Origin: Rhizobium sp. Root1334
Lineage (GTDB): Bacteria > Pseudomonadota > Alphaproteobacteria > Rhizobiales > Rhizobiaceae
NCBI RefSeq assembly: GCF_001426665.1
Contig: NZ_LMEY01000004.1
Coordinates: 1-64,000 of the forward strand
Reading direction: 5' to 3'
DNA: 64,000 nt
Position numbers and translations under genes: made by a program
The notes under the pieces: model-generated
Database searches by the model: none
Told to the model about the DNA's origin: nothing
The model's input: the letters and a program-made list of their open reading frames with translations, nothing else
Shown here: in pieces, positions 54,021 through 62,617 of the stretch
Layout of the letters: every line of letters starts with the position of its first letter
Numbering within the stretch: the first letter of the stretch is position 1

Positions 54021-55150
54021 TCACCCGAAACGCTTGCTGAATGCCTTCTGAAACGTCACGCCGCCATCCGTGCCGTCAGCCTGCGCGAGGGCTACGTCCA
54101 TGTATTGATTGGTGATATGCACCACAGCAAAGCCACCCTTGAAGGTGGCAATTGGCTTGAACAGATCAAGGCTGCCCTCTTTATAGATCATCGGCGTATC
54201 GTGCTCGTGGCCATGAAACAGGCCAACGACATTATAGCCTTTCAAGACCGAGAGCAGTGCGGCGCGATCATCGTCATCCCACCAGTGCGCGTGACCGGAG
54301 CCTTCATCATCGAAGGTCATCTTTGCAGGGTCCCATTTCTCCAGCGAGAAAGTATCCCAGCCGTAATGTTGAAACACGACGACCGGCCGGCCATCAGCCG
54401 CCGCATTGGCGAGGTCCTGCTTCAGCCAGTCCAGCCCGCTGATTGCTCCTTTGCTGGTATCGCCACCGAAACGCTGCAGCTGCACCAGATGCAGGCCGCC
54501 CCAGAGGAGTAATTGTCGGAATCGATGTCGTAATTGGCGACGGCCACCGGTGGCTTGTAGAACACCGTCGGGCGATGATTAAGCTCGACATAGTCGCGCA
54601 GTTCACGGCGATACCAGTCGATATGCGGCGGTACTCCATCCTGGTCGAGATCATGATTGCCAAGGCCGTTATAAACGGGGAAATGCACCCGGTCCGGCCC
54701 GGTGCCTTCCTGATAGCGGCTTGAAAATTGCAGCAGTTGGTGGCCTTCCCCGGGAACCTTGACTTGGCCCCCGCCATCATCCGTCATGTCGCCGCCGATC
54801 ACCAGGCCGAGCGGCTTGGCGATTTTCTTGCCTGCCCCGGCAAGCCCGGTCGCGACGCCGCCAATCTCCGTTGGCCAGCTAAACTCCGTGATGCGATTCA
54901 GCGCCGCCACATGCCGCAAGAGATTGGCGTCGGTCTTGCCCTCTGCTGCGCAATTGGGGCTGAGCACACCGCCGGAAATGAGGCAGGTATGAACGTCAGC
55001 CGTGAACAGGAATGTCGCATCGATGGAAGGCCAGGCTGGCTTTGCGTTCGCCGCCGCGAACGCCGGTCCGACCGACGAAACAACTCCGAGACTGAGAAGA
55101 TTGGCGAGAAACGACCGTCTGGGGAGCGGAGGAAACGGATGACCAGTCAT
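54021..55150 (-). pseudogene. Frameshifted Tat-exported metallophosphoesterase
   Basis: Two frames together make one calcineurin-like phosphoesterase of about 377 residues. The N-terminal part has a Tat-type signal (PRRSFLANLLSL) and metal motifs FLFTADVHT, GGDMTDDGG, YNGLGNHDLDQ. The C-terminal part, in another frame, continues with FQHYGW and LFHGHEHDTPMI. The break is at about 54501-54508: reading TAC TCC TCT GGG versus the expected TAC TCC TGG GGC, a two-base gain (or one-base loss). ATG 55150 is preferred; 55201 would read through a hairpin. It may be a real pseudogene or a sequencing error. Confidence 0.8.
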
Positions 55151-55151
55151 G

Positions 55152-55186
55152 CAGAATGCCCTGAAGTTTGCCTTCAGGGCATTCTG
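55152..55186 (-). promoter_or_regulatory. Perfect 14-bp stem hairpin at the phosphoesterase start
   Basis: CAGAATGCCCTGAA (55152-55165) pairs perfectly with TTCAGGGCATTCTG (55173-55186), with a 7-base loop. It ends one base before the phosphoesterase ATG, so the AGGG ribosome site is inside the stem on the minus-strand mRNA. It also lies 49 bp downstream of the emrB stop and could be a terminator, although no U-run follows. Confidence 0.6.
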
Positions 55187-55235
55187 GCGGATGAAAGCCA
55201 TGACGTACAGATCGGATATGCAGTGGCCTTAACGG

Positions 55236-56831
55236 CTAGTGCCCGCCACCGCCCGCTCCCGTTGGCACGGGTTGCGGTTTCTGGATCAGGAAGGCGCAGA
55301 AGACCAAGGCGCCGAACAGGCAAGTGAGGATCAGGAACACATCGATGAACGACATGACCGTTGCCTGCTGCGTCACCATCCCGGACAGCTTTTGAATGGC
55401 AATGGTCGCGCCGTCGAGGCCATGCGAATTGTACTTGGCGATCATGTTGTTCAGCTGGTCCATGGCTTCCGGGTTGCCCCATTGCACATGTTCCTGCAGG
55501 CGGGCGTAATGCTCTTCCTGGCGCTGCGTGAGAATGGTATTGATCGCAGCCAGACCAACGGCGCCACCGAGATTACGCGTCAAGTTGAACAGGCCGGATG
55601 CCCCGCGAATACGGGCGGGCGACAAGGTGCCAAGCGCGACGTTGTTGATCGGCACCATGCACATCATCAGACCGAAACCACGCAGGATCTGCGGCAGCAG
55701 AAGCTCATAGAAATCCCAATCCGCCGTCATCGAACTCATCAGCCAGGTACCGGACGCGAAGCTGGCAAAACCGATCGCCATCATGACGCGCGGATCGACC
55801 TTGGTAGACAGCCTGCCCGCAATCGGCGCGGTGCAGAACATCGCCAGGCCTGACACGAACATCGTCTCGCCGATCATCAGCGAATCGTAGCCGCGGATTC
55901 GGCCGAGATAGAGCGGATAGATATAGGTGAGGCCGTAGAGGCCTATCCCCATGACGAAGGAGAACAGCGACCCAAAGGCGAAGTTTCGATTGGAGAAAGC
56001 CCTTAAATCGACCACCGGAAACTCGACTTTGAAGGCCCGATAGAAGAACACCACAGCACCGATCGCCGATGCAACCGCGCCGATGAGAATATATTCGTCG
56101 CTGAACCAGTCGTTCTTGTTGCCTTCCTCCAGCACATATTCCAGCGCGCCGAGGAAGACCGCCATCGACAAGAGGCCCCACCAGTCGAACTTCTTGAAAA
56201 GGCCCCACTCAGGCTTGTCGAAATCGATGAAATTCCAGGTTACGATGGTAACGATGATGCCCGGGATAATATTGACGAGGAACAGCCAGTGCCAGGAAAA
56301 GGCATGGCTGAGATAGCCGCCGACGGTCGGTCCAATGGTTGGCGCCAGCGTCGCGACAAGGCCGATGATCGGCGAGACGATGCTGCGCTTTGACGGCGGG
56401 AAGATCGTGAAGGCAGCTGCGAACACCGACGGGATCATGCCACCGCCGATAAAGCCCTGCAGCACCCGGTAGACGATCATCTGGTCGATATTGGTGGCCG
56501 TCGCCGCGAGGGCGCTGGCGATCGTAAAGCCTGCAGCCGACACCGAGAACAGCACACGCGTCGAAACGATCCGGGCCAAGGTGCCGGACAGCGGGATCAT
56601 GATGACCTCGGCGATCAGATAGGCCGTCTGCACCCAGGCGACTTCATCGGAGCCGGCCGACAGTCCGGCCTGGATTTCGGCCAGCGAGGCCGAGACGATC
56701 TGAATGTCGAGGATCGACATGAACATGCCGAAGACCATCGCGAAAAAGGCGATCAGCCGTTTCGGGTCCATCTTCTCTTCCGCTTTGGCGGCAGGAAGCG
56801 GCATTGTACCCGCTGTTGCAGTGGCAGCCAT
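55236..56831 (-). CDS. emrB: EmrB-type MFS multidrug efflux transporter (DHA2)
   Basis: A 531-residue DHA2 transporter with about 14 membrane segments. Motif A-like SGTLARIVSTR, motif D1 near LDIQIVSASLAEIQ, and the C-motif GPTVGGYLSHAFSWHWLFLVN are visible. It exports hydrophobic drugs through the EmrA adaptor and an outer-membrane channel. ATG 56831 with CCAGGAGC ahead is chosen over a TTG at 56861. It follows emrA after a 148-bp gap holding two hairpins. Confidence 0.94.
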   Translation of the reverse strand: MAATATAGTMPLPAAKAEEKMDPKRLIAFFAMVFGMFMSILDIQIVSASLAEIQAGLSAGSDEVAWVQTAYLIAEVIMIPLSGTLARIVSTRVLFSVSAAGFTIASALAATATNIDQMIVYRVLQGFIGGGMIPSVFAAAFTIFPPSKRSIVSPIIGLVATLAPTIGPTVGGYLSHAFSWHWLFLVNIIPGIIVTIVTWNFIDFDKPEWGLFKKFDWWGLLSMAVFLGALEYVLEEGNKNDWFSDEYILIGAVASAIGAVVFFYRAFKVEFPVVDLRAFSNRNFAFGSLFSFVMGIGLYGLTYIYPLYLGRIRGYDSLMIGETMFVSGLAMFCTAPIAGRLSTKVDPRVMMAIGFASFASGTWLMSSMTADWDFYELLLPQILRGFGLMMCMVPINNVALGTLSPARIRGASGLFNLTRNLGGAVGLAAINTILTQRQEEHYARLQEHVQWGNPEAMDQLNNMIAKYNSHGLDGATIAIQKLSGMVTQQATVMSFIDVFLILTCLFGALVFCAFLIQKPQPVPTGAGGGGH

Positions 56832-56907
56832 CGGCTTTGCTCCTGGCGTGACCGCGTTCAAACGAACGTGGGAGCCATCATGATCATGAAAACTGGTGCA
56901 TCACAGG

Positions 56908-56972
56908 GTCCCGGCACATCGGCCCGGGACGTTTTTGTCTAAACCGCTGAAGCCGCGCCTTGACGGCGCGGC
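56908..56972 (-). promoter_or_regulatory. Two stem-loops between emrA and emrB
   Basis: GCCGCGCC/GGCGCGGC (56952-56972) begins 8 bp past the emrA stop; GTCCCGG/CCGGGAC (56908-56930) follows. Neither has a clear U-run in the direction of transcription. They may partly terminate or stabilise the emrA message, giving unequal expression of emrA and emrB. Confidence 0.5.
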
Positions 56973-56979
56973 ATACGGA

Positions 56980-58203
56980 TCACTTGGCCGCAGCGGTTTC
57001 CTGCTTCGGTGCGGTGCGGGTATCGACATCGACCACGACGCTCAAGCCGGCGCGAAGGCGGCCGCTGTCCAGCACCTCTTTCGGGAAGACAATGCGAACC
57101 GGAACGCGCTGGATCACCTTGGTGAAATTGCCCGTGGCATTTTCAGCCGGAAGCAACGAGAACACCGAGCCGGAAGCCGGCGAGATCGACTGCACGGTGC
57201 CGACGATCGGCGCTTCGTCGAAGGCATCCACATGGATGTTGACCTTCGAGCCTGGCACCATGTGAGCGATCTGCGTTTCCTTGAAGTTCGCATCGATATA
57301 GAGCTGCTCGGTCGGCACCAGGGCCGCCAGACGCTGACCCGCGGAAACGAGGTCGCCATCCTGAACGGACAGATTGCCGATGACACCGTCATAAGGCGCC
57401 TTCAGCACCGTGAAGCCGAGATCGCGCTGAGCCTTGTCGCGGGCCAGTTCGAGCGTCCGGATGGTGCTTTCGGCCTCGGCGCGCTGAGCAACCAAAACGG
57501 CGATGTTGGCGTTCGCCGTAGCGATCTGCGCATCGCCACCAATGAGATTGGCCTTGGCCTGATCGAGTGCCACCGTGGCATCATCGAGGGAGGCGACCGT
57601 ACCGACTGCCTTTGACTGGAGGTCACTGGCACGCGCGAGCGTGATCTGGGCACCACGGACGGTCGCCTCAAGGGCGGTTTTCTGCGCTTCTGCCTGCTGC
57701 AGGCTGGCCTTTGCACCAGCGATCTGAGCGTCGAAGCGTTGCAGCGACAGTTTTTCCGTATCGATCTGCGCCTGCGCCTGATCGGCGGCAATGCGGTAAT
57801 CTTCCTTGTCGAGCGTGATCAACGGATCGCCAGCCTTGACGTGCTGGTTGGCGATGACATTGACCTTTTCGATATAGCCGGACACCTTCGGCGAAATCGA
57901 CGCGATATCGCCCTCAATATAGGCGTCGTCGGTCGAGATCATGAAGCGGCCGTTGGTCCACCAGTCGTAGCCATACCAGCCGCCGGCTGCCAAAGCAGCG
58001 ATCACGATGACCGGAAACACCAGCTTGCGGCGCTTCGGCGCGGGCTGCTCAGCAACAGCCGCAACCTGAGGAGCCGCCTGCTGCTCGGCAGCGGGCTCCG
58101 TCACGTTCTTGGCTTCAGGAGCTTCGATCTGTTCGCCGGGCACCTTGAAATCATCGCCGACGGGGCGGACATGGGCAGCACCGGACTTGCTTGAAACTGA
58201 CAT
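56980..58203 (-). CDS. emrA: EmrA-type HlyD membrane fusion protein
   Basis: A 407-residue periplasmic adaptor. A cytoplasmic lead (about 1-57), one membrane helix (LVFPVIVIAALAAGGWYGYD, about 60-79), then the lipoyl half-motif DDAYIEGDIASISPKVSGYI, a coiled-coil hairpin (about 130-265) and the second lipoyl half, LKAPYDGVIGNLSVQDGD. It links EmrB to an outer-membrane channel. It is divergent from the TetR gene; nested palindromes in the gap are the probable operator. Confidence 0.95.
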   Translation of the reverse strand: MSVSSKSGAAHVRPVGDDFKVPGEQIEAPEAKNVTEPAAEQQAAPQVAAVAEQPAPKRRKLVFPVIVIAALAAGGWYGYDWWTNGRFMISTDDAYIEGDIASISPKVSGYIEKVNVIANQHVKAGDPLITLDKEDYRIAADQAQAQIDTEKLSLQRFDAQIAGAKASLQQAEAQKTALEATVRGAQITLARASDLQSKAVGTVASLDDATVALDQAKANLIGGDAQIATANANIAVLVAQRAEAESTIRTLELARDKAQRDLGFTVLKAPYDGVIGNLSVQDGDLVSAGQRLAALVPTEQLYIDANFKETQIAHMVPGSKVNIHVDAFDEAPIVGTVQSISPASGSVFSLLPAENATGNFTKVIQRVPVRIVFPKEVLDSGRLRAGLSVVVDVDTRTAPKQETAAAK

Positions 58204-58233
58204 ATTGCACTACCAGCCATGATATGAGAAATT

Positions 58234-58311
58234 CGAACCGAACCGTTCAGTTCGATTTGACTTAATGCGAAACTACTCACATATCAAGTCAAATCGAACC
58301 AACCGGTTCGA
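58234..58311. promoter_or_regulatory. Nested palindromic operators between emrA and tetR
   Basis: Site 1 (58234-58254) has 9 of 10 pairs around one centre base, framed by CGAAC and GTTCG. Site 2 is TCGAACC-AACC-GGTTCGA (58294-58311). A perfect 14-bp inverted repeat (58250-58263 and 58286-58299) joins them. The half-site GAAC/GTTC recurs. This fits binding by the TetR regulator to control both genes. Confidence 0.75.
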
Positions 58312-58332
58312 AAAGTTAACAATGAGACAAAA

Positions 58333-59025
58333 ATGTCCGAAGGTAACGACAAATTGGCAGAAACAACGGCTACCGCAGACTGTCCGGGTGAGGCCCTTTC
58401 CGGCCGCCGCGCCGCCGGCGAAGACCCAGCAAAGCGTGAACAGATCATCGAAGGCGCAAAGCGCGTTTTCATGAGCGTCGGCTTCGCCTCCGCCAGCATG
58501 AACGATATAACGCGGGAAGCCGGCGTTTCCAAAGGCACGATCTACGTCTACTTCCAGAACAAGGAAGACCTGTTTTCGGCGATCATCGAAAACGAGCGCG
58601 CGCTTTTTCTGGCAGCGGTTCGCACGGTTCTGGCCGCTCACGAGGATGTCGAAGCCGGGCTTTATAAATTTGGCGTCTCGTTCGTCACCCACGTGACCGA
58701 TGAAAAGGTGATCAGCGCGATGCGTACCGTTCTGGGCGTCCGCGATCGCATGCCGGTTCTGTGTCAGCGGTTCTTCAAGGGGCCGGAAAACTTGCGAACG
58801 GTCCTGCAGGAATTCCTGGCACATCAGGTCGATATCGGCAGTGTCAAGATCGATGACCTCGATCTGGCGGCAGGCCAATTTCTGGATCTCGCCAGTGGCG
58901 GCTTCTTCAAGTTTCGCCTCTTCGGAACCATGGAGGCCCCACCGTCGCCAGAAGAAATCGACCGAGTCATTAGCGGCGCCGTTCGCGTCTTCATGGCCGC
59001 GTACGGAACCCGGGCAACAGCCTGA
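58333..59025 (+). CDS. TetR/AcrR-family regulator of emrAB
   Basis: A 230-residue TetR repressor with an N-terminal extension of about 30 residues. The helix-turn-helix is MNDITREAGVSKGTIYVYFQNKEDLFSAI (recognition helix SKGTIYVYF, near 65-73). The C-terminal domain ends with EEIDRVISGAVRVFMAAYG. It is divergent from emrAB with nested operators between, and most likely represses both. The inducing drug is unknown. Confidence 0.94.
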   Translation: MSEGNDKLAETTATADCPGEALSGRRAAGEDPAKREQIIEGAKRVFMSVGFASASMNDITREAGVSKGTIYVYFQNKEDLFSAIIENERALFLAAVRTVLAAHEDVEAGLYKFGVSFVTHVTDEKVISAMRTVLGVRDRMPVLCQRFFKGPENLRTVLQEFLAHQVDIGSVKIDDLDLAAGQFLDLASGGFFKFRLFGTMEAPPSPEEIDRVISGAVRVFMAAYGTRATA

Positions 59026-59110
59026 TAGCCGTCAGCAATCGCGCAACCACGATCAAATGAAGCCGCCTGATCGGCATTAAGGTCATATCCGGTTTGCTGC
59101 GGGAGGTTGG

Positions 59111-59950
59111 ATGAATGCGATTGGCAAGGCGCTGTGGTTTATCGAAAGCCATTACGCCGGGGATATTTCACTGGAAGATATCGCGGAGACGGCGGGGCTT
59201 TCCCGCTATCACCTGTCGCGTGTCTTTGGCCTGACGACAGGATTTTCGATCAGTGGTTATATCCGGGCGCGGCGCTTGAGCACCGCGGCTCTCTCCCTTG
59301 CCGAGGGCGCCTCCAGCATTCTCGCAGTCGCCCTTGATGCGGGTTACAGCTCGCATGAAGCCTTCACCCGTGCCTTTCGCGAGCATTTCGGCGTGACACC
59401 GGAAGAAGTTCGCAACAGAGGGCATGTTGGCGATCTCGATCTTATGGAGCCCCTTCGCATGAACACTGCACCCCTTCCAAGACTGGACGAGCCGCGATTT
59501 GAAACCACGCCAACCATGATGATGGCAGGCCTGCAGCAGACCTACAATTACGGCGCCAATGCTGGCATCCCCTCGCAATGGCAGCGGTTCAACGCCCATG
59601 ACGGCGGCATTGCCGGCCAGATCGGGCGTGCCGCCTATGGCATCTGCACGCAGGAAGACGGACAGGATAGCAGCTTTCAGTACATGACCGCCGTCGAGGT
59701 TCGAGACACCGACGACCTGCCCGAAGGCTTTGAAACTCTGAAACTTCCCGCCCAGACCTATGCAATCTTCGCCCATCGCGGCCATATTTCCGGCATCCAG
59801 GCAACCTGCAACGCGATCTTTACCGAATGGCTGCCCGCATCCGGCTATAAGCATGCCGGACTTCCCGATCTGATGGAACGCTATGACGAGCGGTTTGACC
59901 CGAGAACGGGTATGGGGCTCACCGAAATCTGGCTTCCGGTGGCGAGTTAA
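59111..59950 (+). CDS. AraC-family regulator with GyrI-like effector domain
   Basis: A 279-residue regulator. Two AraC helix-turn-helix units lie at the N-terminus (DISLEDIAETAGLSRYHLSR, and ASSILAVALDAGYSSHEAFT), followed by a GyrI-like small-molecule domain (about 125-279, ending with MGLTEIWLPV). This layout matches Rob/SoxS-like drug-responsive regulators. GGGAGG precedes the ATG. It starts 85 bp after the TetR gene. Confidence 0.93.
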   Translation: MNAIGKALWFIESHYAGDISLEDIAETAGLSRYHLSRVFGLTTGFSISGYIRARRLSTAALSLAEGASSILAVALDAGYSSHEAFTRAFREHFGVTPEEVRNRGHVGDLDLMEPLRMNTAPLPRLDEPRFETTPTMMMAGLQQTYNYGANAGIPSQWQRFNAHDGGIAGQIGRAAYGICTQEDGQDSSFQYMTAVEVRDTDDLPEGFETLKLPAQTYAIFAHRGHISGIQATCNAIFTEWLPASGYKHAGLPDLMERYDERFDPRTGMGLTEIWLPVAS

Positions 59951-60098
59951 CGGTATCGCGCCGGTTTGCGCGCCCCTCGGCGCTTGCCTTGCCACCGTTT
60001 CCGCATACATAAGAAACAATCAATTAAACCCGCGTTGCCATCCGGCGGCGCGGGTTCCCGCATATGCACGCTGATTGCCGAGGAAGGAACCGCCCCCG

Positions 60099-60848
60099 AT
60101 GCAGGATATTTTGCTCCTAATGCAAGATCCGACTGCCTGGATTGCCCTGATCACTCTGATCGTCATGGAAGTCGTGCTTGGCATCGACAACCTGATCTTC
60201 ATCTCGATCCTGACCAACAAATTGCCGCCCGAACATCGGGAAAAGGCACGCAAGATCGGCATCGGCCTTGCCCTGCTGATGCGACTGGGCCTGCTTGGCA
60301 CCATCGCGTGGATCGTCCAGCTGACGACCCCGGTCTTTACCGTGTTCGACCATCCATTCTCGTGGAAGGACATGATCCTGATTGCCGGCGGCCTGTTCCT
60401 CGTCTGGAAGGCCACCAAGGAAATCCACCACAATGTGGATCCAGCCGATCATGAGCAGGATTTCATCGCCAGCTCGGTGACAACGGGCTTTGGCGCCGCC
60501 ATCGGCCAGATCCTGCTGCTCGACCTGGTTTTCTCGGTCGACAGCATCATCACTGCCGTCGGCATGACGCCGCATCTGCCGATCATGGTTATCGCCGTCG
60601 TTTTTGCCGTTACCGTCATGCTGGTCGCTTCCGGTCCGCTTGCCCGCTTCATCGAGAAGAACCCGACCATCGTCATGCTGGCGCTCGCGTTCCTTCTGAT
60701 GATCGGCACGACGCTGATCGCCGAAGGCATGGGCCTGCATGTGCCGAAGGGTTACGTCTACGCCGCCATGGCCTTCTCAGCGCTCGTCGAGGTGCTCAAC
60801 ATGCTGTCGCGCAACAAGCGGCAGAAGGACAAGGCCGCAAAACACTGA
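60099..60848 (+). CDS. TerC-family integral membrane protein
   Basis: A 249-residue protein with about seven membrane segments. The conserved acidic motifs are [17 protein letters not shown] (about 22-38) and [18 protein letters not shown] (about 138-155), which carry the metal-binding aspartates. TerC relatives have been tied to tellurite resistance and metal (manganese or calcium) export. ATG 60099 with GAGGAAGGAA upstream replaces a TTG at 60075. A strong terminator follows. Confidence 0.92.
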   Translation: MQDILLLMQDPTAWIALITLIVMEVVLGIDNLIFISILTNKLPPEHREKARKIGIGLALLMRLGLLGTIAWIVQLTTPVFTVFDHPFSWKDMILIAGGLFLVWKATKEIHHNVDPADHEQDFIASSVTTGFGAAIGQILLLDLVFSVDSIITAVGMTPHLPIMVIAVVFAVTVMLVASGPLARFIEKNPTIVMLALAFLLMIGTTLIAEGMGLHVPKGYVYAAMAFSALVEVLNMLSRNKRQKDKAAKH

Positions 60849-60878
60849 CCGGGTATTCGCCTGATTGACGACTCAACA

Positions 60879-60911
60879 GGGAGCGCACCATCCGGCTGCG
60901 CTCCCTTTTTT
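60879..60911 (+). terminator. Intrinsic terminator of the terC-like gene
   Basis: GGGAGCGCA (60879-60887) pairs with TGCGCTCCC (60897-60905), followed by T6 (60906-60911), 30 bp past the stop. Confidence 0.93.
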
Positions 60912-60935
60912 GTTTGCGGCTGGAAAGCGCCCATC

Positions 60936-60965
60936 AAAAAAGCCCCGGGACTGTTGTCCCGGGGC
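60936..60965 (-). terminator. Intrinsic terminator of the arsR operon
   Basis: GCCCCGGGAC (60942-60951) pairs with GTCCCGGGGC (60956-60965) around TGTT; the minus strand ends in TTTTTT (60936-60941). It is back to back with the terC terminator, and 183 bp past the SRPBCC stop, leaving a long 3' untranslated part. Confidence 0.9.
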
Positions 60966-61148
60966 AATTCCATATGGGCATTCGAGGAACGAGGCCGAAG
61001 GGGTAAGAAGCTCGCCTGCCATTTCGTTGGCCGCGAAGAGAAACCGGAAAAATCTCCGCGTTCTCCATCTCCCTCTGGTCCGGTTGGCACGGCCCGCACT
61101 CCTCATCAAGGAAACGGGTCACGCCAACAATGGTTCCCTTTTTGCCGG
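60966..61148 (-). other. Long 3' region of the arsR operon
   Basis: 183 bp between the last gene stop and the terminator. The short open frames here have no recognisable features. It may be plain 3' UTR or carry a small 3'-derived RNA; the sequence alone does not say. Confidence 0.4.
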
Positions 61149-61685
61149 TTACTTTTCCGCAATCACCTTGAGGTTTTGCAACCCTTGCGCAAAATCGCCA
61201 CCGATCATCGTGTCCATATTGAAAAACAGACCCATCACTTTGGCGATCAGCGGGCTCGGTCCATCCATCGCCCAGGTCACAGTCGTGCCTTGCGTGGCGG
61301 GTGAAAGCGCGAAGGTAGCAACGTTATGGCCTTCGAAGGGACGGATGAAGTCAAGCTTGATCTGTACCTTGGTGGATGGTGTCGCTTCAGTGATTTCCAT
61401 CCGGCCAGCGCCGACATTCTTGTTGCCATCCCAACTGTAAACCGCGCCCTGACCGCCTGTCGCGCCATCATAGGTGCGCTTCATGGCCGGGTCCTTCATT
61501 TCATAGGGTGACCAGGCCTGCCATTGCTTGAAGTCATTGATCAGCGGGAAAATCTTTTCAGGCGGGGCATTGATGGTGACACTACGCTCGACATGGAATG
61601 TGTCTGGCTTGGTGGATGCGAAGACGACCACGGCGAGCAGAAGCACGACGATGACGGCAAGAACAATCAGTAGAATTTTCAACAT
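61149..61685 (-). CDS. SRPBCC-family protein with N-terminal membrane anchor
   Basis: A 178-residue protein. One membrane helix at the N-terminus (LKILLIVLAVIVVLLLAVVV, about 2-21) is followed by a START/polyketide-cyclase fold (VERSVTINAPPEKIFPLIND, FKQWQAWSPYEMKDPAMKR, ATQGTTVTWAMDGPSPLI). This fold binds lipids or hydrophobic ligands. ATG 61685 with AGGACC upstream is chosen. It is the last gene of the ArsR-AHSA1-SRPBCC operon; the preceding gene ends 83 bp upstream. Confidence 0.85.
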   Translation of the reverse strand: MLKILLIVLAVIVVLLLAVVVFASTKPDTFHVERSVTINAPPEKIFPLINDFKQWQAWSPYEMKDPAMKRTYDGATGGQGAVYSWDGNKNVGAGRMEITEATPSTKVQIKLDFIRPFEGHNVATFALSPATQGTTVTWAMDGPSPLIAKVMGLFFNMDTMIGGDFAQGLQNLKVIAEK

Positions 61686-61768
61686 ATTCAGGGTCCTGTT
61701 GTGTAAGGGAACAAGCGCCCCTGAAGCGCCCGTTGCGGGCTTCAGGGGCATGTTGGATAAAAAGAACT

Positions 61769-62257
61769 TCAGGCAGCGGCTGCGTCGTTGATAACGGCTG
61801 CAAGCTTTTCGAGGCTCTGGCTCCAGCCTTCCTCCATGCCGTCAAGGGCAGGCAGAACGGCTTCGGTTGCCTTCAACACCTCAGCATGCAGGGTCAGCAC
61901 GGTCTTGCCGTCCTTTTCCGTAAACGTCACCGTATTCAGCGCCTCGAGCATGGGGATGCCGTCTTCGCCATCATAAGTGCTGGTAAACACCAGGCGCTCG
62001 TTCTCGACGATTTCCTTGAAGACGCCGTTTGACGGATACATCTGGCCGTCCGGCCCCTTCATATGGATACGAATGACACCGCCAGGTCTCAGATCGACCT
62101 CGCAGACCGGGTTGGTAAAATGGTGTGGCCCCCACCACTGGGACAGATGATACGGGTCCGTCCAGACCTTGTAGACCAGCGCTGCCGGGGCGTTGAATGT
62201 CCGGGTCAGGACAAGGTTGGCCTTATCGGCCGGAACCACGTCAGCTCTTGCGTTCAT
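61769..62257 (-). CDS. AHSA1/SRPBCC-domain protein
   Basis: A 162-residue AHSA1-like protein: LVLTRTFNAPAALVYKVWTD, HLSQWWGPHHFTNPVCEVDL, PGGVIRIHMKGPDGQMYPSN and WSQSLEKLAAVINDA match the family. Rhizobial genomes often have these next to ArsR regulators. The second ATG (62257) fits the GAGGGAG ribosome site better than the first (62263). Its start overlaps the ArsR gene by 17 bp. Confidence 0.9.
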   Translation of the reverse strand: MNARADVVPADKANLVLTRTFNAPAALVYKVWTDPYHLSQWWGPHHFTNPVCEVDLRPGGVIRIHMKGPDGQMYPSNGVFKEIVENERLVFTSTYDGEDGIPMLEALNTVTFTEKDGKTVLTLHAEVLKATEAVLPALDGMEEGWSQSLEKLAAVINDAAAA

Positions 62258-62588
62258 TTCCATCTCCCTCTTGAAGTTTTTGCAGGTAGAGATCGAGCCT
62301 GTCGAAACTCTCCTCCCAAAATTGCCGGTAGTTATCGAGCCAGGCGTTCAGGTCTTTCAGCGGCCCCGCCTCCAGTTTGCAGGGCCGCCACTGCGCCTCG
62401 CGACCGCGACTGATCAGCCCCGCCTTCTCCAGCACCTTCAGATGCTTGGAAACGGCAGGCAGGCTCATCGCGAACGGTTCGGCCAATTCATTGACGGACG
62501 CCTCCCCCAAAGCCAGCCGCGCCAGAATTGCCCGGCGCGTCGGATCGGCGAGCGCCGAAAGAGTTGTGCTGAGTTGGTCCTGGGTCAT
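62241..62588 (-). CDS. ArsR-family transcriptional regulator
   Basis: A 115-residue ArsR/SmtB-fold regulator: LADPTRRAILARLALGE, then the helix-turn-helix ASVNELAEPFAMSLPAVSKH and LKVLEKAGLISRGREAQWRP. No metal-binding CxC motif is seen, so the effector is likely organic or a protein rather than arsenite. It leads the operon, overlaps the AHSA1 gene, and is preceded by a perfect 16-bp palindrome. Confidence 0.93.
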   Translation of the reverse strand: MTQDQLSTTLSALADPTRRAILARLALGEASVNELAEPFAMSLPAVSKHLKVLEKAGLISRGREAQWRPCKLEAGPLKDLNAWLDNYRQFWEESFDRLDLYLQKLQEGDGNERKS

Positions 62589-62601
62589 TTTATTTAGCCA
62601 A

Positions 62602-62617
62602 TAAGTTAATTAACTTA
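62602..62617. promoter_or_regulatory. Operator of the ArsR regulator
   Basis: TAAGTTAATTAACTTA is a perfect 16-bp palindrome, 13 bp before the arsR start. Its position over the promoter zone and the ArsR preference for AT-rich dyads make autoregulation likely. Confidence 0.75.

Noticed and set aside
58234..58311. LexA (SOS) box in the emrA/tetR gap
   Set aside because: GTTC/GAAC half-sites are present, but not with the GTTC-N7-GTTC spacing of alphaproteobacterial LexA; symmetric TetR-type dyads explain the region better.
60966..61148. Small proteins of 62-113 residues on the minus strand
   Set aside because: They are overlapping frames without ribosome sites or family resemblance, and some run into the terminator hairpins.
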